A model generated the notes under the pieces. That model saw only the letters and a program-made list of their open reading frames with translations, ran no database searches and was not told where the DNA came from. This document shows, piece after piece, positions 25,501 through 33,975 of a stretch of DNA of 60,961 nucleotides. The translations under genes were made by a program, and so were the position numbers. This stretch comes from JBKPNX01 sp046732855 (lineage in GTDB: Bacteria > Pseudomonadota > Alphaproteobacteria > Geminicoccales > Geminicoccaceae). Positions within the stretch are counted from its first letter, which is position 1, and every line of letters begins with the position of its first letter. The stretch is taken from NCBI GenBank assembly GCA_046732855.1, contig JBKPNX010000025.1, forward strand, positions 1-60,961. The letters are read 5' to 3'.

Positions 25501-26666
25501 TGGGCTGCCAGCGCCCCGCGCAGCTCGGCCTCGACCTCCTGGAGCGTCTGCGCCGTCGCCGCCTCGGCCATCGCCGCCTGCTCGCGGCTGGTCGTCTCGG
25601 CCTGCTGCTCGGCCAGTCCGGCGCGCTCCGCCTCCAGTCGTGCGAGCACGGAACGGGCATCTTCGAGCGCAACCTGCGCTTCGCCGAGGTCGCGCTCGAG
25701 CTGCTCGTCCAGGTCGCGCATCCTGGTCCGGTCGGCTTCCAGCCGGACAGCCTCGTCGCCGATCGCGCGCTGACGCTCGCCGAGCCGGGCCAGGTCGGCG
25801 GCCCGCGCGGCATCGCGCTGGCGCAATCGATCGAGCTCTGCCGCCGCCTGCTCGCGCGCCGCGCGCGCGCCGCGCAGGCGTTCCGAGCGCAGCTCGATGT
25901 CCGTGCGACCGTCTCGCAACAGCCGCTCCGCCGCGTCGAGCTCCAGCGCCGCCAGGCGCCAGCGACACGCCAGCACTGCCGCCTCGGTCTCGCGGTATGC
26001 TGCGCTGAGCTCCCGATATCGGCCGGCCTCCCGCGCCTGCTTGCGCAGCTGGCGATGCTGCTCCCCGAGCGTGACGAGGAGATCCTGCACCCGCAGCAGG
26101 TTGGTCTCGGCCGCCTGCAGCTTCAACTCGGCCTCATGCCGGCGCGCCTGCAAGCCGCCGATGCCGGCCGCCTCCTCGAGCAAACGGCGCCGGTCCGCCG
26201 GCTTGGCGTCCACGATCGCCCCGATTCGCCCCTGGCCGATGATCGCCGCGCTGTGCGCGCCCGAGGCGGCATCGGCGAACAGGATCTGGACGTCGCGCGC
26301 GCGCACTTCCCTGCCGTTGACCCGGAACACCGAGCCGGCGCCGCGGCCAATCCGCCGCGACAGTTGCAGCTCGTCGTCATCGCCCAGCTCGGGCAGGGAC
26401 AGCGCCGCACCGCGCAGGTGCAGCTCCACCTCCGCCAGATCGAATGGCGGCCGGGCGACTGTGCCGGCGAAGATCACGGCGTCCATGTCGTCGCCGCGCA
26501 GGCCGCGCGCCGACGTTTCGCCCATCACCCAGCGCAGCGCATCGACCAGATTGGATTTGCCGCAGCCGTTGGGCCCCACGATGCCGGTCAGGCCCGGCTC
26601 GATCAGCAGCTCGGTCGGATGGCCGAACGACTTGAAGCCGGCGAGGCGGAGCTTGGTGACTTGCAC
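22557..26666 (-). CDS. smc: chromosome segregation protein SMC
   Basis: 1369 residues, longer than the usual 1150-1200. The N-terminal ATPase half has FKSFGHPTELLIEPGLTGIV and Walker A GPNGCGKSN (residues 31-39); the C-terminal half has the ABC signature LLSGGEKALTALALVFA and Walker B LCVLDEVDAPLDD. Between them are two very long Ala/Glu/Arg coiled coils and a hinge domain at about residues 640-760 (ATCVIDLIKIADGAAQAL, LGDDLLGSL). SMC organises and segregates the chromosome, normally with ScpA and ScpB, which are not in the window. The extra length lies in the coiled coils. It lies downstream of the DsbA-like gene with a 141-base gap. Confidence 0.95.
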   Translation of the reverse strand: MQVTKLRLAGFKSFGHPTELLIEPGLTGIVGPNGCGKSNLVDALRWVMGETSARGLRGDDMDAVIFAGTVARPPFDLAEVELHLRGAALSLPELGDDDELQLSRRIGRGAGSVFRVNGREVRARDVQILFADAASGAHSAAIIGQGRIGAIVDAKPADRRRLLEEAAGIGGLQARRHEAELKLQAAETNLLRVQDLLVTLGEQHRQLRKQAREAGRYRELSAAYRETEAAVLACRWRLAALELDAAERLLRDGRTDIELRSERLRGARAAREQAAAELDRLRQRDAARAADLARLGERQRAIGDEAVRLEADRTRMRDLDEQLERDLGEAQVALEDARSVLARLEAERAGLAEQQAETTSREQAAMAEAATAQTLQEVEAELRGALAAQAELQAAARQLQDRLVRSAEGQRALAAAEQETERELAALAESAPPEQGSPAGEPTDVAVRAAEAAVHAAEGVSDRAAREREAARDELEAAVVQLGQHLERLRAAEEAERQAGQRRDTLLVRSDDIEQRQARLSARLTELTAGLDDRMRRRGELELAARESALQAAERKLREAETMLERARGRASEAETALAEAQRIEQLARGALQRLEAEASALAQLAGPGSDATCVIDLIKIADGAAQALAAALGDDLLGSLETTAPSHWREASTGVSESSDLPPGCRPLAALVDAPAALSRRLAQVGVVEAADADRLLGQLRQGQRLVSPDGGLWRWDGFVRRPDSGRSAAARLQQRSRLVEVQRDATAAQSRLLDAERDLGAASVAADAARQAQRDAEAACAAMRRGFETARSAALDTRADDAALSRELATLAQERAAIEVEQRELGSAAAVLVAQIEEIAQTEPAGDLAGLRDAVREAENRREHCAGREREAKEAYEEAQRALIAAREGLAQARAELERRREAERQLAASAREQELQRVQLEAQRARLADQRAELDRDEAMAQRAAQTAENELGAARARLEAAERTAAAARRDNAAAAMEHSRARDALAAAALRASSLAAELELWAQRARSSEARLAELARRRSELARDLSAVTSAPVELERHRAELETQLAQVERERRQLGAELAVAEAAVAEAQAQLDGAETDRVESRESGARLEARLERAQAEHAQAEAAVRARLAPLPGAGEEKPVSAGEEEPVNPERLAELEAELARLGLARERLGPVNLRAIDEAAELALRIQDLEAEQAELAGAIERLRRAIATLNREGRDRLRAAFAKVEEHFEALFVRLFGGGRARLSLTDLEDPLAAGLELAASPPGKKLQSLSLLSGGEKALTALALVFAVFLTRPSPLCVLDEVDAPLDDANVERLIALLDELSRATDTRFLVVTHHPLTMARMHRLYGVTMAERGLSQLVSVDLERAVELRAIA

Positions 26667-26807
26667 CGGCTCAGAGCGTCGCGATTGCTGGCATGGCCCA
26701 GCTATATCAGCGGGGCGTCCTCGTTGAAACCCCTCTTTTCGCCTATTTGGTCGCTGAGCCGCTCGTGGACCACCATATCTGGCGTGCCTGTGCCTGTGGG
26801 GGCGCGG

Positions 26808-27473
26808 TCAGGACTGATCGAGCAGCGGATCGATCAGCTTTGCGAACTCGTCGACGTCACGCGAGCCGGGGTAAGCCTTGCCGTCGATGATGAAGGTCGG
26901 AGTCGAGCCGATCTTGTATTGGTTCTCCCCGGCAAGGCGCCCTTGGAGAATGCCGTTGGTCAGCTTCTCGTCGGCAAAACACGCGTTCATCGATTCTTCG
27001 GAGAGACCGCCCAGTTTGCCGAGCTGCTTCAGCGCCGCGACCGGGTCGTCGGCGCGCGCCCAGTTGCTCTGGGTCCGAAACAGGACCTCGAGCATGCTGA
27101 AGTAGCGATCGGGCCCGGCGCAATGCGCCAGAGCCGCCGCGGCCAGCGCGGTCTGGTCGAGCGGGAAATCGCGGTAGATCAGCCGCACCTTGCCGGGGGC
27201 GATGTAGCGTTCCTTCAGTTTTGGCAGAACTTCGTTGTGGAAATGCGCACAATGCGAGCACGTGAGCGAGGCGTACTCGATGATGGTGACCGGCGCATTC
27301 GGATTGCCGAGAACCTGCTCCTGCGGCTCGGCTGCCACGCTCTCGCTCGGCATCAACGGCGACCACGCCAAAACCCATACACCGAGCACGGCGATCAGAC
27401 CGCCGCACTGCCGCAGCATGAATTTGCCCACTGATACTCTCCCCTGGATGCGTTGACGCTTCACGATAGGCAT
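26808..27473 (-). CDS. DsbA-family thioredoxin-fold protein, exported
   Basis: 221 residues from ATG 27473, chosen for GAGGAGGG upstream; longer frames overlap the Sel1 gene. The membrane or signal segment is LIAVLGVWVLAWSPLM. The mature domain has NPNAPVTIIEYASLTCSHC with the active-site C72-S-H-C75, DFPLDQTALAAAALAHC and the cis-Pro loop IGSTPTFIIDG. This is the DsbA/thioredoxin_4 group that introduces or shuffles disulfides in the periplasm. Alphaproteobacterial genomes often have such a gene near smc and mutY, as here. Confidence 0.88.
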   Translation of the reverse strand: MPIVKRQRIQGRVSVGKFMLRQCGGLIAVLGVWVLAWSPLMPSESVAAEPQEQVLGNPNAPVTIIEYASLTCSHCAHFHNEVLPKLKERYIAPGKVRLIYRDFPLDQTALAAAALAHCAGPDRYFSMLEVLFRTQSNWARADDPVAALKQLGKLGGLSEESMNACFADEKLTNGILQGRLAGENQYKIGSTPTFIIDGKAYPGSRDVDEFAKLIDPLLDQS

Positions 27474-27540
27474 TGCTGCCCTCCTCGACAAGTTGATGCG
27501 AGGATGCGGAAACCTGTCTGAACCGCCGTTGAACGCCCGA

Positions 27541-28827
27541 CTATGGCGCTCCGTTGTCGCGCCGCCAGTCGGCGGCCAGCGCCTTCGCTTGCGCCCTCTG
27601 CTTCGGACCGAGGCGGACCGCGACCCGTTCCGCACGCGCCACCGCCGGCTGGTAGCCCTGTTCGGACGCGAGCCTGTACCACATGAGCGACCGCACGGGA
27701 TCGACTTTGACGCCATTGCCCATTTCGTACGCTTCACCTAGCTTGTAGAAGCCCCTGGGATCGCCGTTGCGCGCCGCTTCGTCGTACCACTTGACCGCCG
27801 CGGCGTAGTCTCTGCCGATCCCGTCCGCGTCACCACTGGCGTACAGATCGCCAAGCCTGGCGTAGGCGTTGACCCTGCCCTGCGCTGCAGCCTGCTCGAA
27901 CAACTGCGCCGCGCGCATGGTGTCCTTGGGCACCCCGTCACCCGCGGCATAGAGCTTGGCCAGCTCGTACTGGGCGCTCGCATTTCCCTGCTGCGCGGGC
28001 TGCTCCAAGTATTGGGCGGCCGCGGTCGGGTCCGGCGCCATGCCATCGGCGCCCTCGGCCAGAACTTTGGCGATCTGCACCTGGGCGCTCGCCCGCCCTT
28101 GCCTGGCCGCAGTCTTGAGCAGAGCGAGGCCGCGCTTGACGTCCTGGGGCACGCCACGGCCGCTCACGAGCAGCTTGCCGAGCTCCTCCCCTGCGCGCGC
28201 GTCCCCTTTGCCCGCTGCCTTGGTCAGCGCCTTGGCCGCCGCAGCGTACCAGCGCTCGGCTTCGATCGGATCCTGAGGGACCCCCTTGCCGGCGTCGTAC
28301 AGCTTGGCGAGCGCGAGCTGCCCGTCGAACCGGCCGCTCTCGGCCGCCTGCAGATAATACTGCGCCGCCGCGGCCGGATCGGCCTCGGTCCCCCGACCCT
28401 GCTCCAGGAACTGCCCGACCTTGACCGCGGCCGCGAGATCGCCGGCGGCGGCCGACTCGCGATAGAGCGCCAGCGCGGCCGCGTCGTCGCGGTCGACGCC
28501 CTGGCCCTGCTCGTGCAGTTTGGCCAGAGCCCGCGTTGCTTGCGGGTATCCGGCTTCCGATGCCGCCGCATACCACCGCGCCGCCTGCGCGTAGTCCTGC
28601 TCCGTGCCGCGGCCGTTTTCGTACATCTTGGCCACGCGGTACTGCGCGTACACGCTGCCGTCCTCCGCCGCTTCCTCGTAGATTTGGAACGCGGTCGCAT
28701 AGTCGCCGCGTTTCTCGGCCTGCTTCGCCGGCTGGAATCTGAGCTGCTGGATCCTGTTCGGCTCGAAGCTTGGAGCGCAGCCGCCGAGCAGGCTGGCGCT
28801 CACCAGAACGAGCAGGCCCTTGCGCAT
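27541..28827 (-). CDS. Sel1-repeat (TPR-like) lipoprotein
   Basis: 428 residues. ATG 28827 follows GGAGG. The signal MRKGLLVLVSASLLGGC ends with a lipobox-like LGGC, so the protein is probably lipid-anchored. About nine Sel1 repeats of 36 residues follow, each with the pattern AxxxLAxLYxxGxGVxxDxxxAxxWYxxAA (for example AKLYDAGKGVPQDPIEAERW and AKLYAAGDGVPKDTMRAAQL). Sel1 proteins are solenoid scaffolds for protein contacts. The architecture recalls AlgK-type outer-membrane lipoproteins of polysaccharide export, but no such genes are adjacent, so the role is open. Confidence 0.88.
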   Translation of the reverse strand: MRKGLLVLVSASLLGGCAPSFEPNRIQQLRFQPAKQAEKRGDYATAFQIYEEAAEDGSVYAQYRVAKMYENGRGTEQDYAQAARWYAAASEAGYPQATRALAKLHEQGQGVDRDDAAALALYRESAAAGDLAAAVKVGQFLEQGRGTEADPAAAAQYYLQAAESGRFDGQLALAKLYDAGKGVPQDPIEAERWYAAAAKALTKAAGKGDARAGEELGKLLVSGRGVPQDVKRGLALLKTAARQGRASAQVQIAKVLAEGADGMAPDPTAAAQYLEQPAQQGNASAQYELAKLYAAGDGVPKDTMRAAQLFEQAAAQGRVNAYARLGDLYASGDADGIGRDYAAAVKWYDEAARNGDPRGFYKLGEAYEMGNGVKVDPVRSLMWYRLASEQGYQPAVARAERVAVRLGPKQRAQAKALAADWRRDNGAP

Positions 28828-28870
28828 CGGTCCTCCACGACCCGGGCCATGGCCCAAGTGGCTCAGAATA

Positions 28871-29488
28871 TCATCTCCCCTCGATCGCGCCCGCGCGAAT
28901 TTTCAAGGCGCGGCCCAGTTCCCGAAGCGCCGCCCGCAGGTCCGGATCGCGGATCTCACGCACCACCTCGGCGATCTCGCTTTCCTCGGCAGCCGATACG
29001 ACCCGGCCCGGCGGCGGCAGAGGCCCGGCTCTGCTCCTCGGCAGCGGCGCCTGGATCAAACGCAGGCGAGCGACCGCGCCATAGCCGAAGTAGCCGTTGA
29101 TCCGCTCCAGGATCTGCGGTTCGCTGTGTTGCAGTTCGAGCGCGGCCGCGCCCGCCACGTGCAGCACCAGCACGCCGCCCGGCCCGTTGGTTCTCGGGCT
29201 CAGGCGAATCGGGTGACAGCGTGACGCGAGGAGCGGTCCGACGACAGTCGGCCATTCGGTCAGCAGCTTGGCTTCGGCGAGGCCGCGCCGCCGTGCGGCA
29301 GGCTCGAGCACGCGTCTCAGCAGATCCGGCAGCCGCCGCAGGCCGCCACCCCGGCGAACCTGTTCGGGGCCCGAGATCGGCGCGCGCTGGCGATGCGCCG
29401 CGGCGGTCCGCGGTCGCGCCTCGCCCACCTGGGTGCGCCCGGGTCCGCGAGACGCCACGTGTCGATGATCGCGGGGCGTCGTTGCCAT
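28871..29488 (-). CDS. DUF721 (DciA-like) protein
   Basis: 205 residues from ATG 29488. The core LRRVLEPAARRRGLAEAKLLTEWPTVVGPLLA (key part LTEWPTVVG) and the following beta strands VLVLHVAGAAALELQHSEPQI, ERINGYFGYGAVARLRLIQ match DUF721, related to DciA, the helicase operator that loads DnaB in bacteria lacking DnaC. The C-terminal tail is Arg/Pro-rich. It is divergent from mutY with 39 bases between starts, so the two share a promoter region; this DUF721-mutY pairing is common in alphaproteobacteria. Confidence 0.85.
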   Translation of the reverse strand: MATTPRDHRHVASRGPGRTQVGEARPRTAAAHRQRAPISGPEQVRRGGGLRRLPDLLRRVLEPAARRRGLAEAKLLTEWPTVVGPLLASRCHPIRLSPRTNGPGGVLVLHVAGAAALELQHSEPQILERINGYFGYGAVARLRLIQAPLPRSRAGPLPPPGRVVSAAEESEIAEVVREIRDPDLRAALRELGRALKIRAGAIEGR

Positions 29489-29527
29489 GCCGGTAACATG
29501 GTGGCGCGAGCAAGGGGGGCAAGGCGG

Positions 29528-30643
29528 ATGACAAATGCGACGGCGGGATGGCTGATCGACCGCCTGCTCGCCTGGTATGACGCGAATGCGCGCGAGCTGC
29601 CCTGGCGCGCCCCCGTGGGCGCCACGGTCTCGGCCTACGCTGTCCTGGTCAGCGAGTTCATGCTGCAGCAGACCACGGTGGCCACGGTCAAGATGCGGTT
29701 TCCAGCGTTTCTGGCGCGCTTTCCAAGCATGCATGCGCTTGCCGCCGCGGGCGAGGCCGAGGTGCTGCATGCCTGGCAGGGGCTCGGCTATTACCGCCGC
29801 GCCCGCGCGCTGCACGCCTGCGCCCGAGCCATCGTCCAGCGCCATGGCGGGCAGCTGCCGAGCGACGAAGCGATGCTGCGCGCGCTGCCGGGCATCGGAC
29901 CCTACACCGCGAGCGCGCTGCGGGCGATCGTCCACGGCGCGCCGAGCATTCCCGTCGATGGCAACGTGCTGCGCGTCATGGCACGCCTGCACCGGGTCGA
30001 GGCCGCGCTGCCCGATGCCGCCGGCCCGCTGCACGATCTGGCCGGCCGTCTCGCCGGCACCCGTCGCCCGGGAGACGTGGCCCAGGCGCTGATGGACCTC
30101 GGCGCGACCCTGTGCCGGCCGCGGCGTCCCGCCTGTTTGATCTGTCCATGGCGGCCGGCCTGTCAGGCGCAACTTGCCGGAGTTGCCGAGCGACTGCCCC
30201 GGCGCGCGCCCAGGCGCGAGCGACCGGTGCGCCGGGGTCTCGCCTTTCTGCTGGCGCGACCGGACGGCGCCATTCTGTTTCGGCGCCGGCCATCCCGTGG
30301 CCTGCTCGGCGGCCTGCATGAACTGCCTTCGAGCCCGTGGCAGGAAGGGCCGCTGGAGACCGAGCGGGCGCTCGCCCACGCCCCGGCAGCCGCAAACTGG
30401 CAAGTGAGTCCGCGAGCGACGCGTCACGCGTTCACTCATTTCGTGCTCGAGCTCGCCCTTGCCGAAGGGTGCATGGAGGACGCCAGGTTGGCCGACGCTG
30501 CCGCGGGCGAGATCTGGTGCCCGCCCGGCGAACTCGGCCGGCTGGCGCTGCCCACCGTGATGAAGAAGCTTTTGCGCGTCGCCCGCGTCGCCGCGCTCGA
30601 TCCCGTTCGAGCCCGCCCCGAAGGAGCCGGTCTTGCCATATGA
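29528..30643 (+). CDS. mutY: adenine DNA glycosylase MutY
   Basis: 371 residues. MutY removes adenine mispaired with 8-oxoguanine. The glycosylase domain has the helix-hairpin-helix LPGIGPYTASAL (120-131), catalytic Glu43 (SEFMLQQTTV) and Asp144 (IPVDGNVLRV). The [4Fe-4S] site is complete, C196-x6-C203-x2-C206-x5-C212. The C-terminal 8-oxoG recognition domain of NUDIX type is present (LAFLLARPDGAILF, RHAFTHFVLELALA). ATG 29528 was chosen by family length; the upstream extension overlaps the divergent DUF721 gene. Confidence 0.95.
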   Translation: MTNATAGWLIDRLLAWYDANARELPWRAPVGATVSAYAVLVSEFMLQQTTVATVKMRFPAFLARFPSMHALAAAGEAEVLHAWQGLGYYRRARALHACARAIVQRHGGQLPSDEAMLRALPGIGPYTASALRAIVHGAPSIPVDGNVLRVMARLHRVEAALPDAAGPLHDLAGRLAGTRRPGDVAQALMDLGATLCRPRRPACLICPWRPACQAQLAGVAERLPRRAPRRERPVRRGLAFLLARPDGAILFRRRPSRGLLGGLHELPSSPWQEGPLETERALAHAPAAANWQVSPRATRHAFTHFVLELALAEGCMEDARLADAAAGEIWCPPGELGRLALPTVMKKLLRVARVAALDPVRARPEGAGLAI

Positions 30644-30814
30644 ACGCGAGCTTATGACCTCCAGCGCAGTGTCTGCGTGCGCATGCGAGGCTGCTGAACG
30701 TAGCAGTTGCGTTTTCGCAAGCAGACGCTAAGCCTTGCGGGAACTTGCGGGTCTTCGATTTCGCGCTCGGCGTTTGGCCGGGCCAAGCTCGCGGTGTGCT
30801 GGAGAACGAAGTCG

Positions 30815-31597
30815 ATGCGTCTCTTGGCCAAGTGGTTGCTGGTCTGCCTGTTGATGGCGGGCGGCAACGCCTGCACGACGGTTCTGGCGCCTGAGCGCAC
30901 CGAGGCGCTGGGGCCGCCGTTCAACGAAGCGCTGAAGGACGGCTACCTGCAACTGGCCGATAACCGTTGGCGAGAGGGCAGCTGGGAGGTCCTGCGCTTC
31001 CGCGGCAAGGCCCGGCAGGCGATGCTGGGCAATGCGGTCTGGCCCGACGATGCCGCGAGCGCCCGGATGCCCGCGTCGGTCCAACCCGAGCTGGTCGAGC
31101 AACGCGAACGCCTCCTGGCCGCGCTCGATTCCGGCGGGCGGGCTCTCGCGCCAGACGATGCTGCGCTGGCGCAGGTCAGCTTCGACTGCTGGTTGTCGGC
31201 GGTCAAGGTGACGAAGCAGCCCGGCTCGGAGTGCGAGGATACGTTCCGCACGGCGCTCGCCAAGACCGAGCAGGCGGTCGTCGCCACCTTTCCCGAGCCG
31301 TACGTCGTGACGTTCGAACCGGGCAGCGACCGCCTGGATGGCGTGGGCCTGAACGTCGCGACCACGGTGTCGCGCGCGGCCAAGCTCCGGGCGCCGGCGC
31401 GAATCAACGTGACCGGCTACGCCGACCCGTCGGGATCCGCGTCCAAGAATGAGGCGCTGTCGCTGCAGCGGGCCGAGAATGTGGCGGCGGCGCTGCAGCG
31501 GGCTGGCGTCTCGCCCGATTTGATCGAGGTTCAGGGCCGCGGCGCGCACGCTGCGGCGGAGGACGGACGACGCGTCGAGATCACGTTCGACAGCTGA
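30815..31597 (+). CDS. OmpA-like C-terminal domain lipoprotein
   Basis: 260 residues from ATG 30815, which follows GGAGAACG. The signal MRLLAKWLLVCLLMAGGNAC ends in a plausible lipid-attachment Cys. The N-terminal 140 residues are unique. The C-terminal 100 residues form an OmpA-like peptidoglycan-binding domain: YVVTFEPGSDRLDG, INVTGYADPSGSASKNEALS, LQRAENVAAALQRAGVSPDLIEVQG, GRRVEITF. Such proteins tie the outer membrane to the cell wall. It stands alone between mutY and the asmA-like gene. Confidence 0.85.
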   Translation: MRLLAKWLLVCLLMAGGNACTTVLAPERTEALGPPFNEALKDGYLQLADNRWREGSWEVLRFRGKARQAMLGNAVWPDDAASARMPASVQPELVEQRERLLAALDSGGRALAPDDAALAQVSFDCWLSAVKVTKQPGSECEDTFRTALAKTEQAVVATFPEPYVVTFEPGSDRLDGVGLNVATTVSRAAKLRAPARINVTGYADPSGSASKNEALSLQRAENVAAALQRAGVSPDLIEVQGRGAHAAAEDGRRVEITFDS

Positions 31598-31721
31598 CCG
31601 ACGGCGCCGTCACGAATGGCCGGCTGTGCGCGGCCCGGCGTCCGGCTATCTTAATCTGTCAGCCTGACCTCCTGACCCGCGCCGCCTCAATGCGGGCCAG
31701 TGCGCATGGAGGTGCTTCAGC

Positions 31722-33809
31722 ATGAAAAAATTCCTCCTGATCCTGCTCGCGCTAGTCGTCGTGCTGATCGCCGCGGTCGTGGCGGCGCCGTTCCTCTTGC
31801 CGATGGAGACCTACAAGCAGCAGATCGAAGCTCGGGTCGAGCGAGCGACCGGGCGCGCGCTGAAGATCGAGGGTCCGCTCGACATCTCGTTGCTGCCGCG
31901 GCTGGCCGTAACCGCCGAAGAGGTGCGGTTTGCGAACATCGCGAGCAGCCCGCGTCCGGACATGGTCCGGCTCAAGGGCCTGCAGGCCGAGCTCAAGATC
32001 TGGCCGCTCCTGCGCGGCTCGGTCGAGGTCGACCGTTTCGTCCTGGTCGAGCCCCAGTTTCAGCTCGAGATCGACGCGGCGGGGCGGCCGAACTGGGCGC
32101 TCGGCGCGCCCGAGGCAGGCGCGGCGCAGCAGGCCGAGGCGCCTCAACAGCCCGGTCCGACGACCGGCCAGCCCGGCGGCGGAATGCGCCTGCCGGTCAC
32201 CCAGATCAAGCTCGGCGACATCCGCATCGAGAACGGCACGCTCGCCCTGTCGGACGCACGAAGCGGCACCGAGCGGCGGATCGAGAAAATCAATCTCGAC
32301 GTCGACCTGCCCGACCTGCAGAGCGCCCTCGCGGCCAATGGCTCACTGGTTTATCAGGGAAAGCCCGTCGAGCTCGCGCTCGCGGTGGAACGTCCGCTCG
32401 CGCTGGCGCAAGGCGGCAGCTCGCCGGTACGCATCACGGGCAAGGGTCCCGATCTGGGGCTGACCTTCGAGGGCGCCCTCGACAATGCCGCGACGCCGCA
32501 CGCCGCGGGCGCCGTAGACCTGAACGTGACCTCGATCCGAGATCTCGCTGCCTGGCTCGGCGCGCCGATCGCGTTCGAGGGTCAGGGCTTGAGGACGTTT
32601 CGCGTGAGCGGCCAAGTCGACGGCGTGCCGACCCGGATCGCCCTGAACGGCGCCAAGCTCGCGCTCGACGCCATCGCCGGCGAGGGTGAGTTCGTGGTCG
32701 ATCTGTCCGGTCAGGTGCCGCAGGCCACTGGCCGCCTCGATTTGGGCGCGGTCGACCTCAACCCATACCTGCCGCCCCAGCCGGCCGCCCAAGGCACGGC
32801 AACCGGAGGCCAGCCGGCGCCCGGTCAGAGCCAGGCCGGCGGCGCGGCCGCCGACTGGTCCGACGAGCCGATCGCGCTGCCGCCGATCGGCGGCGCCAAC
32901 GTCGATTTCACGCTCAGCACCAAAGCGCTCAAGATGCGCGATCTGCAGCTCGATCGCAGCCGGCTCGCGCTACGCCTCCAGGGCACGCACCTGGGCGTCG
33001 ACCTGCAGGAGATCGCTCTCTACGGCGGGCACGGAACCGGCAAACTCGATCTCGAGGTTGTCGATGGGACACCCCGGGTCAGCCATCAGTTCCGCCTGGA
33101 TGGTCTGCAGGCCCTGCCCTTCCTGACCGCCGCCGCCGGCTTCCAGCGGCTGCGCGGCACCGCGAACGCCGAACTGGCGTTGCAGACTGAGGGACGGAGC
33201 CAACGGCAGCTCGTGCAGAACCTGAGCGGCACGGGCCGGACCACCTTTCGTGACGGCGCCATCGTTGGCATCAACCTCGCGGCCCTGGTGCGCAACGTCG
33301 CGACGGCGTACCAGGGCGGCGCCATCGGCGGCGAGCGCGCGACCGATTTCGCCGAGCTGTCCGGCAGCTTCAACGTCAGGAACGGCGTGCTCACCAACGA
33401 CGATCTGTGGCTGCAGGCGCCGGTGCTGCGCGTCGCCGGCCGTGGCCAGGTCAACCTGCCCGCACGCACCCTCGACTACCGCCTCGAGCCCAAGGCCGCC
33501 CAGACGCTCGAGGGCCAGGGGGGCTCACGCGAGATAGCCGGCCTCCTGGTGCCGGTGATCATCAAGGGTCCGTGGAACGCGCCGGCGATCACCCCGGATC
33601 TCACCGGCGTCGCGCAGCGCGCGCTCGAAAATCCCGAGGCGTTCAAGCAGGAGGTCGAGCAGCAGATCGAGCAGCTGGGCGAGGCGGGCAAGGCGATCAA
33701 GAAAGGCGGCGATCCTCAGAAGATGCTCGAGGGATTGCTGGGGAGGCAAAGCGGCGGCCAGGGCGGCGAGCCGGCGCGCAAGCTCATGAAAGGCCTGTTC
33801 GGCAACTGA
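31722..33809 (+). CDS. AsmA family protein
   Basis: 695 residues. An N-terminal membrane anchor (FLLILLALVVVLIAAVVAAP) is followed by the AsmA domain (YKQQIEARVERATGRALKIE, GPLDISLLPRLAVTAEEVRF) and a C-terminal AsmA_2 region (LTNDDLWLQAPVLRVAGRGQ, LPARTLDYRLEPK). AsmA-like proteins are long beta-structured periplasmic bridges linked with lipid traffic and outer-membrane homeostasis. The middle has a Pro/Gln/Gly-rich linker near residues 355-385. No gene partners are evident; it lies between the OmpA-like gene and the convergent methylmalonyl-CoA mutase gene. Confidence 0.9.
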   Translation: MKKFLLILLALVVVLIAAVVAAPFLLPMETYKQQIEARVERATGRALKIEGPLDISLLPRLAVTAEEVRFANIASSPRPDMVRLKGLQAELKIWPLLRGSVEVDRFVLVEPQFQLEIDAAGRPNWALGAPEAGAAQQAEAPQQPGPTTGQPGGGMRLPVTQIKLGDIRIENGTLALSDARSGTERRIEKINLDVDLPDLQSALAANGSLVYQGKPVELALAVERPLALAQGGSSPVRITGKGPDLGLTFEGALDNAATPHAAGAVDLNVTSIRDLAAWLGAPIAFEGQGLRTFRVSGQVDGVPTRIALNGAKLALDAIAGEGEFVVDLSGQVPQATGRLDLGAVDLNPYLPPQPAAQGTATGGQPAPGQSQAGGAAADWSDEPIALPPIGGANVDFTLSTKALKMRDLQLDRSRLALRLQGTHLGVDLQEIALYGGHGTGKLDLEVVDGTPRVSHQFRLDGLQALPFLTAAAGFQRLRGTANAELALQTEGRSQRQLVQNLSGTGRTTFRDGAIVGINLAALVRNVATAYQGGAIGGERATDFAELSGSFNVRNGVLTNDDLWLQAPVLRVAGRGQVNLPARTLDYRLEPKAAQTLEGQGGSREIAGLLVPVIIKGPWNAPAITPDLTGVAQRALENPEAFKQEVEQQIEQLGEAGKAIKKGGDPQKMLEGLLGRQSGGQGGEPARKLMKGLFGN

Positions 33810-33975
33810 GCGACGTCGGTTTCTCCGCCCGACCCAAAGCCGCCTTGAGGAGGCTGGCGCGCTGCGCCACGGAGCGGCATCGGACATCCGGGTGCAGCGG
33901 CACGGCCCGTCGAGTCACCGCCGTTGCGCACGGCCTGCCGCTGCGGCCACAGCACGCGCGCCGGGGCCGTTGCCC

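Noticed and set aside
22530..27434. A plus-strand open frame of more than 1600 codons opposite smc
   Set aside because: It is antisense to an intact SMC with all ATPase motifs. The long open frame follows from GC-rich third positions and Ala/Glu/Arg/Leu-rich coiled-coil codons read backwards. It has no domain pattern and crosses into the DsbA-like gene.
29221..29496. Plus-strand open frame opposite the DUF721 gene as an N-terminal extension of MutY
   Set aside because: MutY homologues start close to the WLIDRLLAWYD segment; the extension is antisense to DUF721.
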